Part shown: positions 9,037 through 17,088 of the stretch, piece after piece | How the letters are laid out: each line of letters opens with the position of its first letter | How positions within the stretch are numbered: the first letter of the stretch is position 1 | Assembly (NCBI RefSeq): GCF_000507245.1 | Contig: NC_023035.1 | Location: 2,209,501-2,273,500 of the forward strand | From: Salinispira pacifica | GTDB taxonomy: Bacteria; Spirochaetota; Spirochaetia; DSM-27196; Salinispiraceae | Length of the DNA stretch: 64,000 nucleotides | Reading direction: 5' to 3' | Program-made: the position numbers and the translations under genes | The notes under the pieces: generated by a model | Told to the model about the DNA's origin: nothing | The model's database searches: none | The model's input: the letters and a program-made list of their open reading frames with translations, nothing else

Positions 9037-9094
9037 ATAACAACCGCTTAACGCGCGCTGCTGACAAGCAGCGTCGCGTTGAAGCGCATGTTAT
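9037..9094 (-). other. attC: attC site of the 178-aa protein cassette (58 bp)
   Basis: Starts ATAACAACCGCTTAACGCG and ends CGCGTTGAAGCGCATGTTAT; the arms are near-complementary with a short GCTGC/GCAGC inner stem. It is the shortest attC of the array. Confidence 0.9.
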
Positions 9095-9102
9095 GTGGAC
9101 TT

Positions 9103-9639
9103 TCATGCAGATTTTCCATTCCTTAGGAAATCCGTGAAAGCTTTAATTTCCTCTGGAGAATAACGTCCAGTCTTTGTTAAAGATGAATCAATTGAGCTAA
9201 TGTATTCTAGAAAAATATTAGTTGGGGAGATAGATGGAAGAAAAGCAAAGACATCATATCCGACATCTATGGTGTGATATGGAAAGAACATATCAAAAAC
9301 AGATAGCCGTTCTGTTATAGATGTTAATAATTGTTCGGTTATAGGAATATTCTTATGATGAAATTCATGTAATTTTTGAGGATTAGGTGTCTCAATTTTT
9401 TTTTGGAGTAGCTGTAAATATGCATTTACATTTTGTGTACCGAAAAGGTTGTATATATTTTTTACTAACTCAAGTCGATTAATTGGTGGTACTTTTGCGA
9501 GCAAGGATGCTTGCGGGAGATTAATGTTATCGTAGCTAATATTCATGGGAGTGAGCTTCATTTTTTGAATTAACTTTTTGGAATATCCAAAGTTCCCATC
9601 ATACAAAATAGATTCAATTATCACTTTATGATAATTCAT
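9103..9639 (-). CDS. Cassette protein of unknown function, 178 aa
   Basis: Single gene of an integron cassette, minus strand, with AAAGGATG upstream of ATG 9639 and its stop 9 bp before its attC. I do not recognise a family. The protein is soluble, without signal peptide or membrane segment. It has a hydrophobic N-terminal half (NLPQASLLAKVPPINRLEL), a polar middle with HEFHHKN near residue 90, and aromatic-rich VFDMFFPYHTIDVGYDVFAF near 113-132. Codon use is AT-rich like other cassettes. Upstream of it sits the insertion sequence at 9730, from whose transposase strand it could be transcribed. Confidence 0.75.
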   Translation of the reverse strand: MNYHKVIIESILYDGNFGYSKKLIQKMKLTPMNISYDNINLPQASLLAKVPPINRLELVKNIYNLFGTQNVNAYLQLLQKKIETPNPQKLHEFHHKNIPITEQLLTSITERLSVFDMFFPYHTIDVGYDVFAFLPSISPTNIFLEYISSIDSSLTKTGRYSPEEIKAFTDFLRNGKSA

Positions 9640-9729
9640 ATCGTTTCATCCTTTTGCTGGTATCTGTAAAACAACACACTCAAATTGTTTATGTACCTGA
9701 CGAAATAAAATGAGAAAAATACATATAAC

Positions 9730-11462
9730 GAGGCTGTAGAAAAAGCCTGCTGCGGCCTCTCTTCATTTTATGCCGGTTCAATATTTTTGGGAAAGTGCAA
9801 AATTCTAAATACCATGACTGTTATGATTAAATCCTTTCATTACCCCGTTTCCTATCGTTCCCTGCTTCCTTCATTTACATGTGGAACATTTTTCATTACC
9901 AGCATAGTTTCAGCTTTCCAATATTGTGTACCAGGCAAAACAAACGCCATTGGGTACTCACCTTTTTTAGCCCTCGTAAAGTGAAATGATTAAGTCCTTT
10001 GGTGCTTCGCAGATGGCCAAACACCGGTTCCACGGTTCCCATACGCCTGGAATACATCGTCCTTGAGGTGGCCGTATCGAATTTCTCTTTAGCCATATTG
10101 AGGAAATCCGGACCTTCAATACTCCGGTGAAAGAAGGTTACCTGACGAAATGGAGTTTGAGGATTTCGAATGCATTTATCTCGAAGAGTACATTCGCGAC
10201 AGACTTTTTCTATCCCTCTGAATCGATCTCCCGTGTATTTCCCATCTTCTGCTTTATAATTTTTCATATTCAACCGGAGTGGATGCCCGGCAGGACAGCT
10301 GGCTGTGTGCTTTTTATGGTTATAGTGAAAGTCTTCCGGTGCAAAATATTTTTTACTGTGAACCGGTCGCCAGTTGGCCGTTTTCTTTTTATGCTCTCCT
10401 GACGATTCAAAGCGCACATCCCGGGACCGAAATTTATTGTCGGGGATGTATGTATCAATTTCATGCTCTATGCAGTATTTCATGTTTACTTCATTGTGAA
10501 ATCCGGAGTCTGCGGTGATGGCTACAGTGTGGACAATATCTTCAGATATCCCTGCATCCTTGCACTGTTTTTCCAGGTCCTGCAGGATCTGTGGTAAATG
10601 GCCGGCTTCATTAATATCACCATATGCATCGGCCCACACGACTATCTGATTTTTGTCATCTACCGCGGCAATTCCATTGTAGCCCTGAATAACACCATGT
10701 GAAGAAAGCATTTTTGCACTTTCATTATCAGTGATATTACTCTTCACCGCTTTGCCCGATGCACCCATGCGGTCATTGTGTTCACTCAGCCAGCTCTCGA
10801 TTTTATCAGCCTTGGCACTCAGCTTTTCTATTGCAGCAGTTTCTTTCTCCAGGTCTTTGTTTTTCGCGCCGTGCAGATCTTCATGCTGATGCTTACCTAC
10901 CAGGAAGGATATTGATTTCCGTATCTTCTCAACTTTCCGCACGAGGTCGGCCTTGGTACCGCTCCACTCTTTTGAACAATTAGATGAAATCTTACAGCCA
11001 TCGATGGCGAACATTTCCTTGCCAATGAGATTTTCTGAATAACAGATGGCCAGAACCTTAGTGAATAGATCAATACACTCTTTATCCATAGACGAAATAA
11101 AATCTGCAATGGTTGTGAAATGCGGATGAGTATCCGCAGATAACGCCATACAGACAATATTCTCATCACAAAACCGGGCTATTCTTCGGCTGCTGGTAAT
11201 TCCCCGTGAGTATGCAAAGAGAATGATCTTCAGAAGAACCGCGGGGTCAAAAGCCGGGGCTCCAGTTTCCTCATTCTGAAAGCGATCATAAAAGACTGAG
11301 AGATCCAATTTCTCACTAAACAAGACATGAAGGGTGTATTCAAAGGTTCCAGGCAAAATCTGCTTGGAAAGTGTAATTGGCAGCATCAGTTGCTGATCGT
11401 ATGAATAGTCCTTGAACCGGGGCATTTTTCCCTCCCATGATGAGCAGGTTCAGTGCGATTGC
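9730..11462 (-). mobile_element. attC-inserted DDE insertion sequence, copy 1, right end deleted
   Basis: The left end GAGGCTGTAGAAAAAG follows the attC bases ATAAC directly, as in copies 2 and 3. The right end is missing: after the shared GTGCGATTGC the sequence jumps into the right half of the attC of an ORF-less cassette. Compared with copy 2, about 148 bp are lost (73 bp of IS end plus the left half of attC), with a 2-3 base GC(C) microhomology at the junction. The transposase is intact, but without its right end this copy should not move by itself. Confidence 0.9.
9896..11425 (-). CDS. IS1182/IS5-type transposase (509 aa), copy 1
   Basis: DDE transposase. The N-terminal DUF772-type domain includes APAFDPAVLLKIILFAYSRG (residues 56-75). 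Catalytic segments are EMFAIDGCKISSN (first Asp, near 143) and TADSGFHNEVN (second Asp, near 298). A Cys cluster CRECTLRDKC lies near 400, with the Glu region GTVEPVFGHLRSTKGL near 470. The same 509-aa protein is encoded at 13294-14823 and 21596-23125. The ATG at 11425 follows a GGAGGG sequence. Confidence 0.9.
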   Translation of the reverse strand: MPRFKDYSYDQQLMLPITLSKQILPGTFEYTLHVLFSEKLDLSVFYDRFQNEETGAPAFDPAVLLKIILFAYSRGITSSRRIARFCDENIVCMALSADTHPHFTTIADFISSMDKECIDLFTKVLAICYSENLIGKEMFAIDGCKISSNCSKEWSGTKADLVRKVEKIRKSISFLVGKHQHEDLHGAKNKDLEKETAAIEKLSAKADKIESWLSEHNDRMGASGKAVKSNITDNESAKMLSSHGVIQGYNGIAAVDDKNQIVVWADAYGDINEAGHLPQILQDLEKQCKDAGISEDIVHTVAITADSGFHNEVNMKYCIEHEIDTYIPDNKFRSRDVRFESSGEHKKKTANWRPVHSKKYFAPEDFHYNHKKHTASCPAGHPLRLNMKNYKAEDGKYTGDRFRGIEKVCRECTLRDKCIRNPQTPFRQVTFFHRSIEGPDFLNMAKEKFDTATSRTMYSRRMGTVEPVFGHLRSTKGLNHFTLRGLKKVSTQWRLFCLVHNIGKLKLCW

Positions 11463-11495
11463 CAATAGGCGAGTCCGTCTCAAACTCCTTGTTAT
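11461..11495 (-). other. attC: attC remnant (right half only)
   Basis: Retains GCCAATAGGCGAGTCCGTCT and the CAAACTCCTTGTTAT end seen in the complete attC at 16211-16319; the left arm was deleted together with the end of the insertion sequence. It should no longer fold into a working attC hairpin. Confidence 0.85.
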
Positions 11496-12149
11496 ATGTA
11501 CTTTTTCATTTTAATTCATATTTTTAATTTATTTCAATATCCTGATTTTTATCTCGTTTCTTTTTCCCTTTATCCGTCACAAACCGGGCATATTATTTTT
11601 TTGTTCTCTTTCATATTATTTGTATTGATCATCATGAATCTGTAATTCAACGAAATGCTCGTGCCTTTGAAAAATTTATTTTTTCTTGCGGGTGGCTTCA
11701 GCGCATGCTTTTATTCTCTGTATCTGTAGGGATGTTTGACCAGGTTAGAATTTATTTTAATTTCTTTGTATTTCCCTTCACGAAGATGGGTATGAAATTT
11801 TGAAACCTTCCGATGCTGAACTATTATTTTATTTTTGAAAATAAATGAGCATCTGCGAATCATTTTAAATTTCATTTTTTAATTTTGGTTCGCCAGGGGA
11901 GCATTTTTATCTGCATTTCACAGCAGTTTTCAGGAATGAATTTATTTTTATTTCCTTTCTCAAAAGCCCCTTCTTTATTCCTAGGGAATTCTTTTCCATA
12001 GAAAGGTCAGCCAAATTTATTTTATTAATTTATGCATGTCACTTTTCTCAGGTAGAATTTTCAAGCTCCTGAGCAACAGTGCGCATTAATTTTTTTTATC
12101 TTCACCACTCTCAAATTTGTAAAAGATCAATCATTCAGCTTGAGTGCAT
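11496..12149 (-). repeat. ORF-less cassette, copy A
   Basis: About 650 bp lying between attC sites and closely similar to copies B-E (15041, 16320, 19138, 23343). It is strongly AT-rich, with T-rich plus and A-rich minus strand. In cassette orientation every frame is cut by frequent stops. Shared blocks include GAGCATCTGCGAATCATTTT, CAGCAGTTTTCAGGAATGAA and GATCAATCATTCAGCTTGAG. No gene, tRNA or clear terminator is seen. Candidates are a non-coding RNA or a promoter-bearing spacer. Confidence 0.85.
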
Positions 12150-12271
12150 ATAACAACGAGTTGAGATGATTTTTCGGCCTGAGCGAAGCGAAGGCTTGGC
12201 ATGCGTTTTTGCCACCGAAGGTGAGCAAAAATCCATGCCAAAGAAAAATTCATTCTCGAACTCTTTGTTAT
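12150..12271 (-). other. attC: attC site of the vapBC cassette (122 bp)
   Basis: Starts ATAACAACGAGTTGAG and ends CTCGAACTCTTTGTTAT. The long inner arms CTTGGCATGCGTTTTTGC and GCAAAAATCCATGCCAAAG pair with each other. Confidence 0.92.
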
Positions 12272-12328
12272 ATAGCATTCAATTATCTACCGAGATAATC
12301 AAACACCAAAATCAGAATTTACTTTTCC

Positions 12329-12742
12329 TTAATTTGTGATTGTCCAATTCTCGATTTCAAGTGACTCGATCCTTTGAAATTCTTTCTCGTTATTTGTCAC
12401 AAGTATAAGATCTCTCGCCCGCGCCTGAGCACCAATGAGCATATCCATATTGCCGATAAGTATTCCTTGATTTTTTAAGTGTGTTCTAATTTGCCCGTAT
12501 TCAAATGCATCTGTACTGGAAAATTCGATAATATCAAATGGAATGAGGAATTCCATGAGGGCATTTCTATTTTGTTCTAGTTTTTCAGGATCTGAGTTCG
12601 CAATGCCAAATTCAAGTTCTGCCAGAGTTATTGTCGATATTCCAATATTTTCTATTCCGATTGATTCAATTCTGTCGAGCATCGCCGGAAATTTATTTTT
12701 TATTAGATAGATGCAAATATTGGTATCGAATAGATAAATCAT
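12329..12742 (-). CDS. vapC: VapC-type toxin, PIN-domain ribonuclease
   Basis: 137-aa PIN-domain RNase, toxin of a VapBC pair; relatives cut tRNA or rRNA in the cytoplasm. Acidic residues expected for metal binding are present: Asp6 in MIYLFDTNICIYL, Glu43 in TLAELEFG, and NMDMLIGAQARARDLILVTNN, whose Asp lies near 99, with the TNN motif near 117. Normal length for the family. The start at 12742 follows the vapB stop by 2 bp, so the genes form an operon. Cassette-borne VapBC pairs are common and may stabilise the array. Confidence 0.95.
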   Translation of the reverse strand: MIYLFDTNICIYLIKNKFPAMLDRIESIGIENIGISTITLAELEFGIANSDPEKLEQNRNALMEFLIPFDIIEFSSTDAFEYGQIRTHLKNQGILIGNMDMLIGAQARARDLILVTNNEKEFQRIESLEIENWTITN

Positions 12743-12744
12743 GT

Positions 12745-12972
12745 CTACAATGTTTCCCGTTCCTGTGGAGCGTCATTTTCACGAGTGAAGTCCAGCTCTG
12801 AGGAAAATTTATCGAATGATTCTCGAAATAGTTTCCAGATTTTATCTTTGGGAATGAGCATTACGATATCATCAATTTTTTTTATAAATACATCGGATCC
12901 TGAAAATCGATATTCTTTGGGTAAGCGAACCGCCTGGCTTTTCCCATTCACAAAGAGTTTTGCTGTATCCAC
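12745..12972 (-). CDS. vapB: VapB-type antitoxin (AbrB/SpoVT-like)
   Basis: 75-aa antitoxin. The N-terminus [19 protein letters not shown] is the swapped-hairpin AbrB-type DNA-binding domain of VapB. The acidic C-terminus ([13 protein letters not shown]) would block the VapC active site. The start is GTG at 12972, supported by GAGGAGG 6-7 bases upstream. An 18-bp perfect palindrome 21 bp upstream is the probable autoregulatory operator. Confidence 0.95.
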   Translation of the reverse strand: MDTAKLFVNGKSQAVRLPKEYRFSGSDVFIKKIDDIVMLIPKDKIWKLFRESFDKFSSELDFTRENDAPQERETL

Positions 12973-12992
12973 AAAGCGCCTCCTCTGGAAGG

Positions 12993-13010
12993 TATATATT
13001 GCAATATATA
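12993..13010 (-). promoter_or_regulatory. Palindromic vapBC operator
   Basis: A perfect 18-bp palindrome, TATATATT-GC-AATATATA, 21 bp before the vapB start. VapB-type dimers bind palindromes overlapping their promoter, and the TATATT half can serve as a -10 box. Assignment is by position and symmetry only. Confidence 0.65.
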
Positions 13011-13127
13011 TTATTTGCGCTGAGAGTTCAATTTCTTAGAAGGCGGAAGCTGTAAATTCGAAAATAATTTTGATGGGAAGGGGTATTCTAAATGATTTCT
13101 TCACCCAAAATCCTATGTCTATATAAC

Positions 13128-14933
13128 GAGGCTGTAGAAAAAGCCTGCTGCGGCCTCTCTTCATTTTATGCCGGTTCAATATTTTTGGGAAAGTGCAAAA
13201 TTCTAAATACCATGACTGTTATGATTAAATCCTTTCATTACCCCGTTTCCTATCGTTCCCTGCTTCCTTCATTTACATGTGGAACATTTTTCATTACCAG
13301 CATAGTTTCAGCTTTCCAATATTGTGTACCAGGCAAAACAAACGCCATTGGGTACTCACCTTTTTTAGCCCTCGTAAAGTGAAATGATTAAGTCCTTTGG
13401 TGCTTCGCAGATGGCCAAACACCGGTTCCACGGTTCCCATACGCCTGGAATACATCGTCCTTGAGGTGGCCGTATCGAATTTCTCTTTAGCCATATTGAG
13501 GAAATCCGGACCTTCAATACTCCGGTGAAAGAAGGTTACCTGACGAAATGGAGTTTGAGGATTTCGAATGCATTTATCTCGAAGAGTACATTCGCGACAG
13601 ACTTTTTCTATCCCTCTGAATCGATCTCCCGTGTATTTCCCATCTTCTGCTTTATAATTTTTCATATTCAACCGGAGTGGATGCCCGGCAGGACAGCTGG
13701 CTGTGTGCTTTTTATGGTTATAGTGAAAGTCTTCCGGTGCAAAATATTTTTTACTGTGAACCGGTCGCCAGTTGGCCGTTTTCTTTTTATGCTCTCCTGA
13801 CGATTCAAAGCGCACATCCCGGGACCGAAATTTATTGTCGGGGATGTATGTATCAATTTCATGCTCTATGCAGTATTTCATGTTTACTTCATTGTGAAAT
13901 CCGGAGTCTGCGGTGATGGCTACAGTGTGGACAATATCTTCAGATATCCCTGCATCCTTGCACTGTTTTTCCAGGTCCTGCAGGATCTGTGGTAAATGGC
14001 CGGCTTCATTAATATCACCATATGCATCGGCCCACACGACTATCTGATTTTTGTCATCTACCGCGGCAATTCCATTGTAGCCCTGAATAACACCATGTGA
14101 AGAAAGCATTTTTGCACTTTCATTATCAGTGATATTACTCTTCACCGCTTTGCCCGATGCACCCATGCGGTCATTGTGTTCACTCAGCCAGCTCTCGATT
14201 TTATCAGCCTTGGCACTCAGCTTTTCTATTGCAGCAGTTTCTTTCTCCAGGTCTTTGTTTTTCGCGCCGTGCAGATCTTCATGCTGATGCTTACCTACCA
14301 GGAAGGATATTGATTTCCGTATCTTCTCAACTTTCCGCACGAGGTCGGCCTTGGTACCGCTCCACTCTTTTGAACAATTAGATGAAATCTTACAGCCATC
14401 GATGGCGAACATTTCCTTGCCAATGAGATTTTCTGAATAACAGATGGCCAGAACCTTAGTGAATAGATCAATACACTCTTTATCCATAGACGAAATAAAA
14501 TCTGCAATGGTTGTGAAATGCGGATGAGTATCCGCAGATAACGCCATACAGACAATATTCTCATCACAAAACCGGGCTATTCTTCGGCTGCTGGTAATTC
14601 CCCGTGAGTATGCAAAGAGAATGATCTTCAGAAGAACCGCGGGGTCAAAAGCCGGGGCTCCAGTTTCCTCATTCTGAAAGCGATCATAAAAGACTGAGAG
14701 ATCCAATTTCTCACTAAACAAGACATGAAGGGTGTATTCAAAGGTTCCAGGCAAAATCTGCTTGGAAAGTGTAATTGGCAGCATCAGTTGCTGATCGTAT
14801 GAATAGTCCTTGAACCGGGGCATTTTTCCCTCCCATGATGAGCAGGTTCAGTGCGATTGCAAAATCCCGGCTCGCCTAATGAAATTTTACCATGGTTTTT
14901 CTGGTACTAGAAGAGGACTTTTTCTACAGCCTC
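13128..14933 (-). mobile_element. attC-inserted DDE insertion sequence, copy 2 (1806 bp)
   Basis: The ends are GAGGCTGTAGAAAAAG and its complement CTTTTTCTACAGCCTC. It is inserted in the attC of an ORF-less cassette. The left flank ends ATAAC and the right flank begins AACAACGAG, which rebuilds the intact attC start if AAC is a 3-bp duplication. Copy 3 (21430-23235) has the same length and the same insertion point. Transcription of the transposase points toward vapBC. Confidence 0.95.
13294..14823 (-). CDS. IS1182/IS5-type transposase (509 aa), copy 2
   Basis: Same protein as the copy at 9896-11425, with all catalytic segments present. With both ends intact, this copy and copy 3 are the likely active sources of the element. 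Confidence 0.92.
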   Translation of the reverse strand: MPRFKDYSYDQQLMLPITLSKQILPGTFEYTLHVLFSEKLDLSVFYDRFQNEETGAPAFDPAVLLKIILFAYSRGITSSRRIARFCDENIVCMALSADTHPHFTTIADFISSMDKECIDLFTKVLAICYSENLIGKEMFAIDGCKISSNCSKEWSGTKADLVRKVEKIRKSISFLVGKHQHEDLHGAKNKDLEKETAAIEKLSAKADKIESWLSEHNDRMGASGKAVKSNITDNESAKMLSSHGVIQGYNGIAAVDDKNQIVVWADAYGDINEAGHLPQILQDLEKQCKDAGISEDIVHTVAITADSGFHNEVNMKYCIEHEIDTYIPDNKFRSRDVRFESSGEHKKKTANWRPVHSKKYFAPEDFHYNHKKHTASCPAGHPLRLNMKNYKAEDGKYTGDRFRGIEKVCRECTLRDKCIRNPQTPFRQVTFFHRSIEGPDFLNMAKEKFDTATSRTMYSRRMGTVEPVFGHLRSTKGLNHFTLRGLKKVSTQWRLFCLVHNIGKLKLCW

Positions 14934-15040
14934 AACAACGAGTTGAGCGGCGAGCCGTCAAATTGGCGTGAAAAATGCTCAAGCGAAGCGAAATGCATTT
15001 TTCATGCCAATAGGCGAGTCCGTCTCAAACTCCTTGTTAT
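14934..15040 (-). other. attC: attC site of ORF-less cassette B, with IS copy 2 at its core
   Basis: Runs from AACAACGAGTTGAGCGGCGA to CTCAAACTCCTTGTTAT; the missing AT of the ATAAC start lies on the far side of the insertion sequence (13123-13127). Inner arms GAAAAATGC and GCATTTTTC pair. Confidence 0.92.
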
Positions 15041-15702
15041 ATGTACTTTTTCATTTTAATTCATATTTTTAATTTATTTCAATATCCTGATTTTTATCTT
15101 GTTTCTTTTTCCCTTTATTTGTCACAAACCGGGCATATTATTTTTTTGTTCTCTTTCATATTATTTGTATTGATCATCATGAATCTGTAATGCTTAGAAA
15201 TGCTCGTGCCTTTGAAAAAATTTATTTTTCTTACGGGTGGCTTCAGCGCAGGCTTTTATTTTCTGTATCTGTAGGGACGTTTGACCAGGTTAGAATTTAT
15301 TTTAATTTCTTTGTATTTCCCTTCACGAAGATGGGATTGAAAATTTGAAACCTTCCGATGCTGAACCATTATTTTATTTTTGAAAATAAATGAGCATCTG
15401 CGAATCATTTTAAATTTCATTTTTAAGTGTTCAATTTTGGTTCGCTGGAGAGCATTTTTATCTGCATTTCACAGCAGTTTTCAGGAATGAATTTATTTTT
15501 ATTTCCTTTCTCAAAAGCCCCTTCTTTATTCCTCGGGAATTCTTTTCCATGGAAATGGTGAGCCACATTTATTTTATTAATTTATGCATGTCACTTTTCT
15601 CAGGTAGAATTTTCCAGCTCCTGAACAACAGTGCACATTAATTTTTTTTTATCTTCCCCACTCTCAAATTTGTAAAAGATCAATCATTCAGCTTGAGTGC
15701 AT
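15041..15702 (-). repeat. ORF-less cassette, copy B
   Basis: Second copy of the ~660-bp AT-rich cassette, very close to copy C (16320-16981) over its whole length, with scattered substitutions against copies A, D and E. No convincing reading frame in cassette orientation. Confidence 0.88.
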
Positions 15703-15798
15703 ATAACGACCGCTTGAGCCGCGAGCCGTAATTGGCGCGCGTTCTTGCGAACGCAAGAACCGTGACAATAGGCGAGTCGGTCTCAAAGCGCTTGTTAT
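15703..15798 (-). other. attC: attC site of 410-bp cassette, copy 1 (96 bp)
   Basis: Starts ATAACGACCGCTTGAGCCGC, ends GTCTCAAAGCGCTTGTTAT. Inner arms GCGCGTTCTTGCG and CGCAAGAACCGTG are paired. Identical to the site at 19802-19897. Confidence 0.93.
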
Positions 15799-16210
15799 GC
15801 AGCAATCCAGCCTACTCTAATGGGAGAATTGCAAATACCCATTGAGCAGCCGTCCCTCTATAAAGTTGAATTATTGTAGATTATTGGGAATCCTGCAAGT
15901 CATTTTTCTATTTCTACCTCAAGGGAGAATTAACATTAATCCCGATAGCGAGGGAAAAGTCCAACAAGATCTCGGAATTTATGTTCATCCCGGAATTATG
16001 AACCAAGGGAATTAATTTTTGTAGAGATGATGGAATTACTTTTCGATGCCGAATTATGATCCGGCCCGGATTCCACATTCATAAATCGATGGAGAAAAGA
16101 ACTCCATCCATGAGTTACTGAATCATTGGACAGATTCAGGAATTTAAAAACGAGGGAATTACCAGGAATTAAAGTGCCTGGGAGAAATACAACTCCGGCT
16201 ATTTGTCTGT
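15799..16210 (-). repeat. ~410-bp cassette without a convincing gene, copy 1
   Basis: Identical to 19898-20309 by eye. A minus-strand frame is open across much of it (ending NSIISTKINSLGS at 15996), but its only ATG codons lie inside the neighbouring attC and differ between the two copies, and no ribosome site is seen. Many GGAATTA/TAATTCC repeats suggest a decayed gene or a structured RNA. Confidence 0.75.
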
Positions 16211-16319
16211 ATAACAACGAGTTGAGCGGCGAGCCGTCAAATTGGCGTGAAAAATGCTCAAGCGAAGCGAAATGCATTTTTCATGCCAATAGGCGAGTCC
16301 GTCTCAAACTCCTTGTTAT
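16211..16319 (-). other. attC: attC site of ORF-less cassette C (109 bp, intact)
   Basis: Intact version of the site that carries the insertion sequence in cassettes A, B and E: ATAACAACGAGTTGAGCGG to CTCAAACTCCTTGTTAT. It shows the undisturbed target. Confidence 0.95.
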
Positions 16320-16981
16320 ATGTACTTTTTTATTTTAATTCATATTTTTAATTTATTTCAATATACCGAGTTTTATCTCGTTTCTTTTTCCCTTTATCCG
16401 TCACAAATCGGGCATATTATTTTTTTGTTCTCTTTCATATTATTTGTATTGATCATCATGAATCTGTAATGCTTAGAAATGCTCGTGCCTTTGAAAAAAT
16501 TTATTTTTCTTACGGGTGGCTTCAGCGCAGGCTTTTATTTTCTGTATCTGTAGGGATGTTTGACCAGGTTAGAATTTATTTTAATTTCTTTGTATTTCCC
16601 TTCACGAAGATGGGATTGAAAATTTGAAACCTTCCGATGCTGAACCATTATTTTATTTTTGAAAGTAAATGAGCATCTGCGAATCATTTTAAATTTCATT
16701 TTTAAGTGTTCAATTTTGGTTCGCTGGAGAGCATTTTTATCTGCATTTCACAGCAGTTTTCAGGAATGAATTTATTTTTATTTCCTTTCTCAAAAGCCCC
16801 TTCTTTATTCCTCGGGAATTCTTTTCCATGGAAATGGTGAGCCACATTTATTTTATTAATTTATGCATGTCACTTTTCTCAGGTAGAATTTTCCAGCTCC
16901 TGAACAACAGTGCACATTAATTTTTTTTTATCTTCCCCACTCTCAAATTTGTAAAAGATCAATCATTCAGCTTGAGTGCAT
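16320..16981 (-). repeat. ORF-less cassette, copy C
   Basis: Third copy of the ~660-bp cassette, nearly the same as copy B. No gene, RNA gene or terminator recognised in it. Confidence 0.88.
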
Positions 16982-17088
16982 ATAACGACCTGTTGAGCGG
17001 CGAGCCGTACATGGCGCAAAACTTGCCTGGCGTAGCCAGAAAAGCAAGTTTTGTGACATAGGCGAGTCCGTCTCGAACAGATTGTTAT
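16982..17088 (-). other. attC: attC site of the PIN-like membrane protein cassette (107 bp)
   Basis: Starts ATAACGACCTGTTGAGCGGC, ends CGTCTCGAACAGATTGTTAT; inner arms CAAAACTTGC and GCAAGTTTTG pair. The ATAAC on the gene strand supplies the TAA stop of the gene. Confidence 0.92.

Noticed and set aside
15996-16277. 93-codon ORF in the 410-bp cassette
   Set aside because: Its start lies in the attC and differs in the second copy (20331); no ribosome site.
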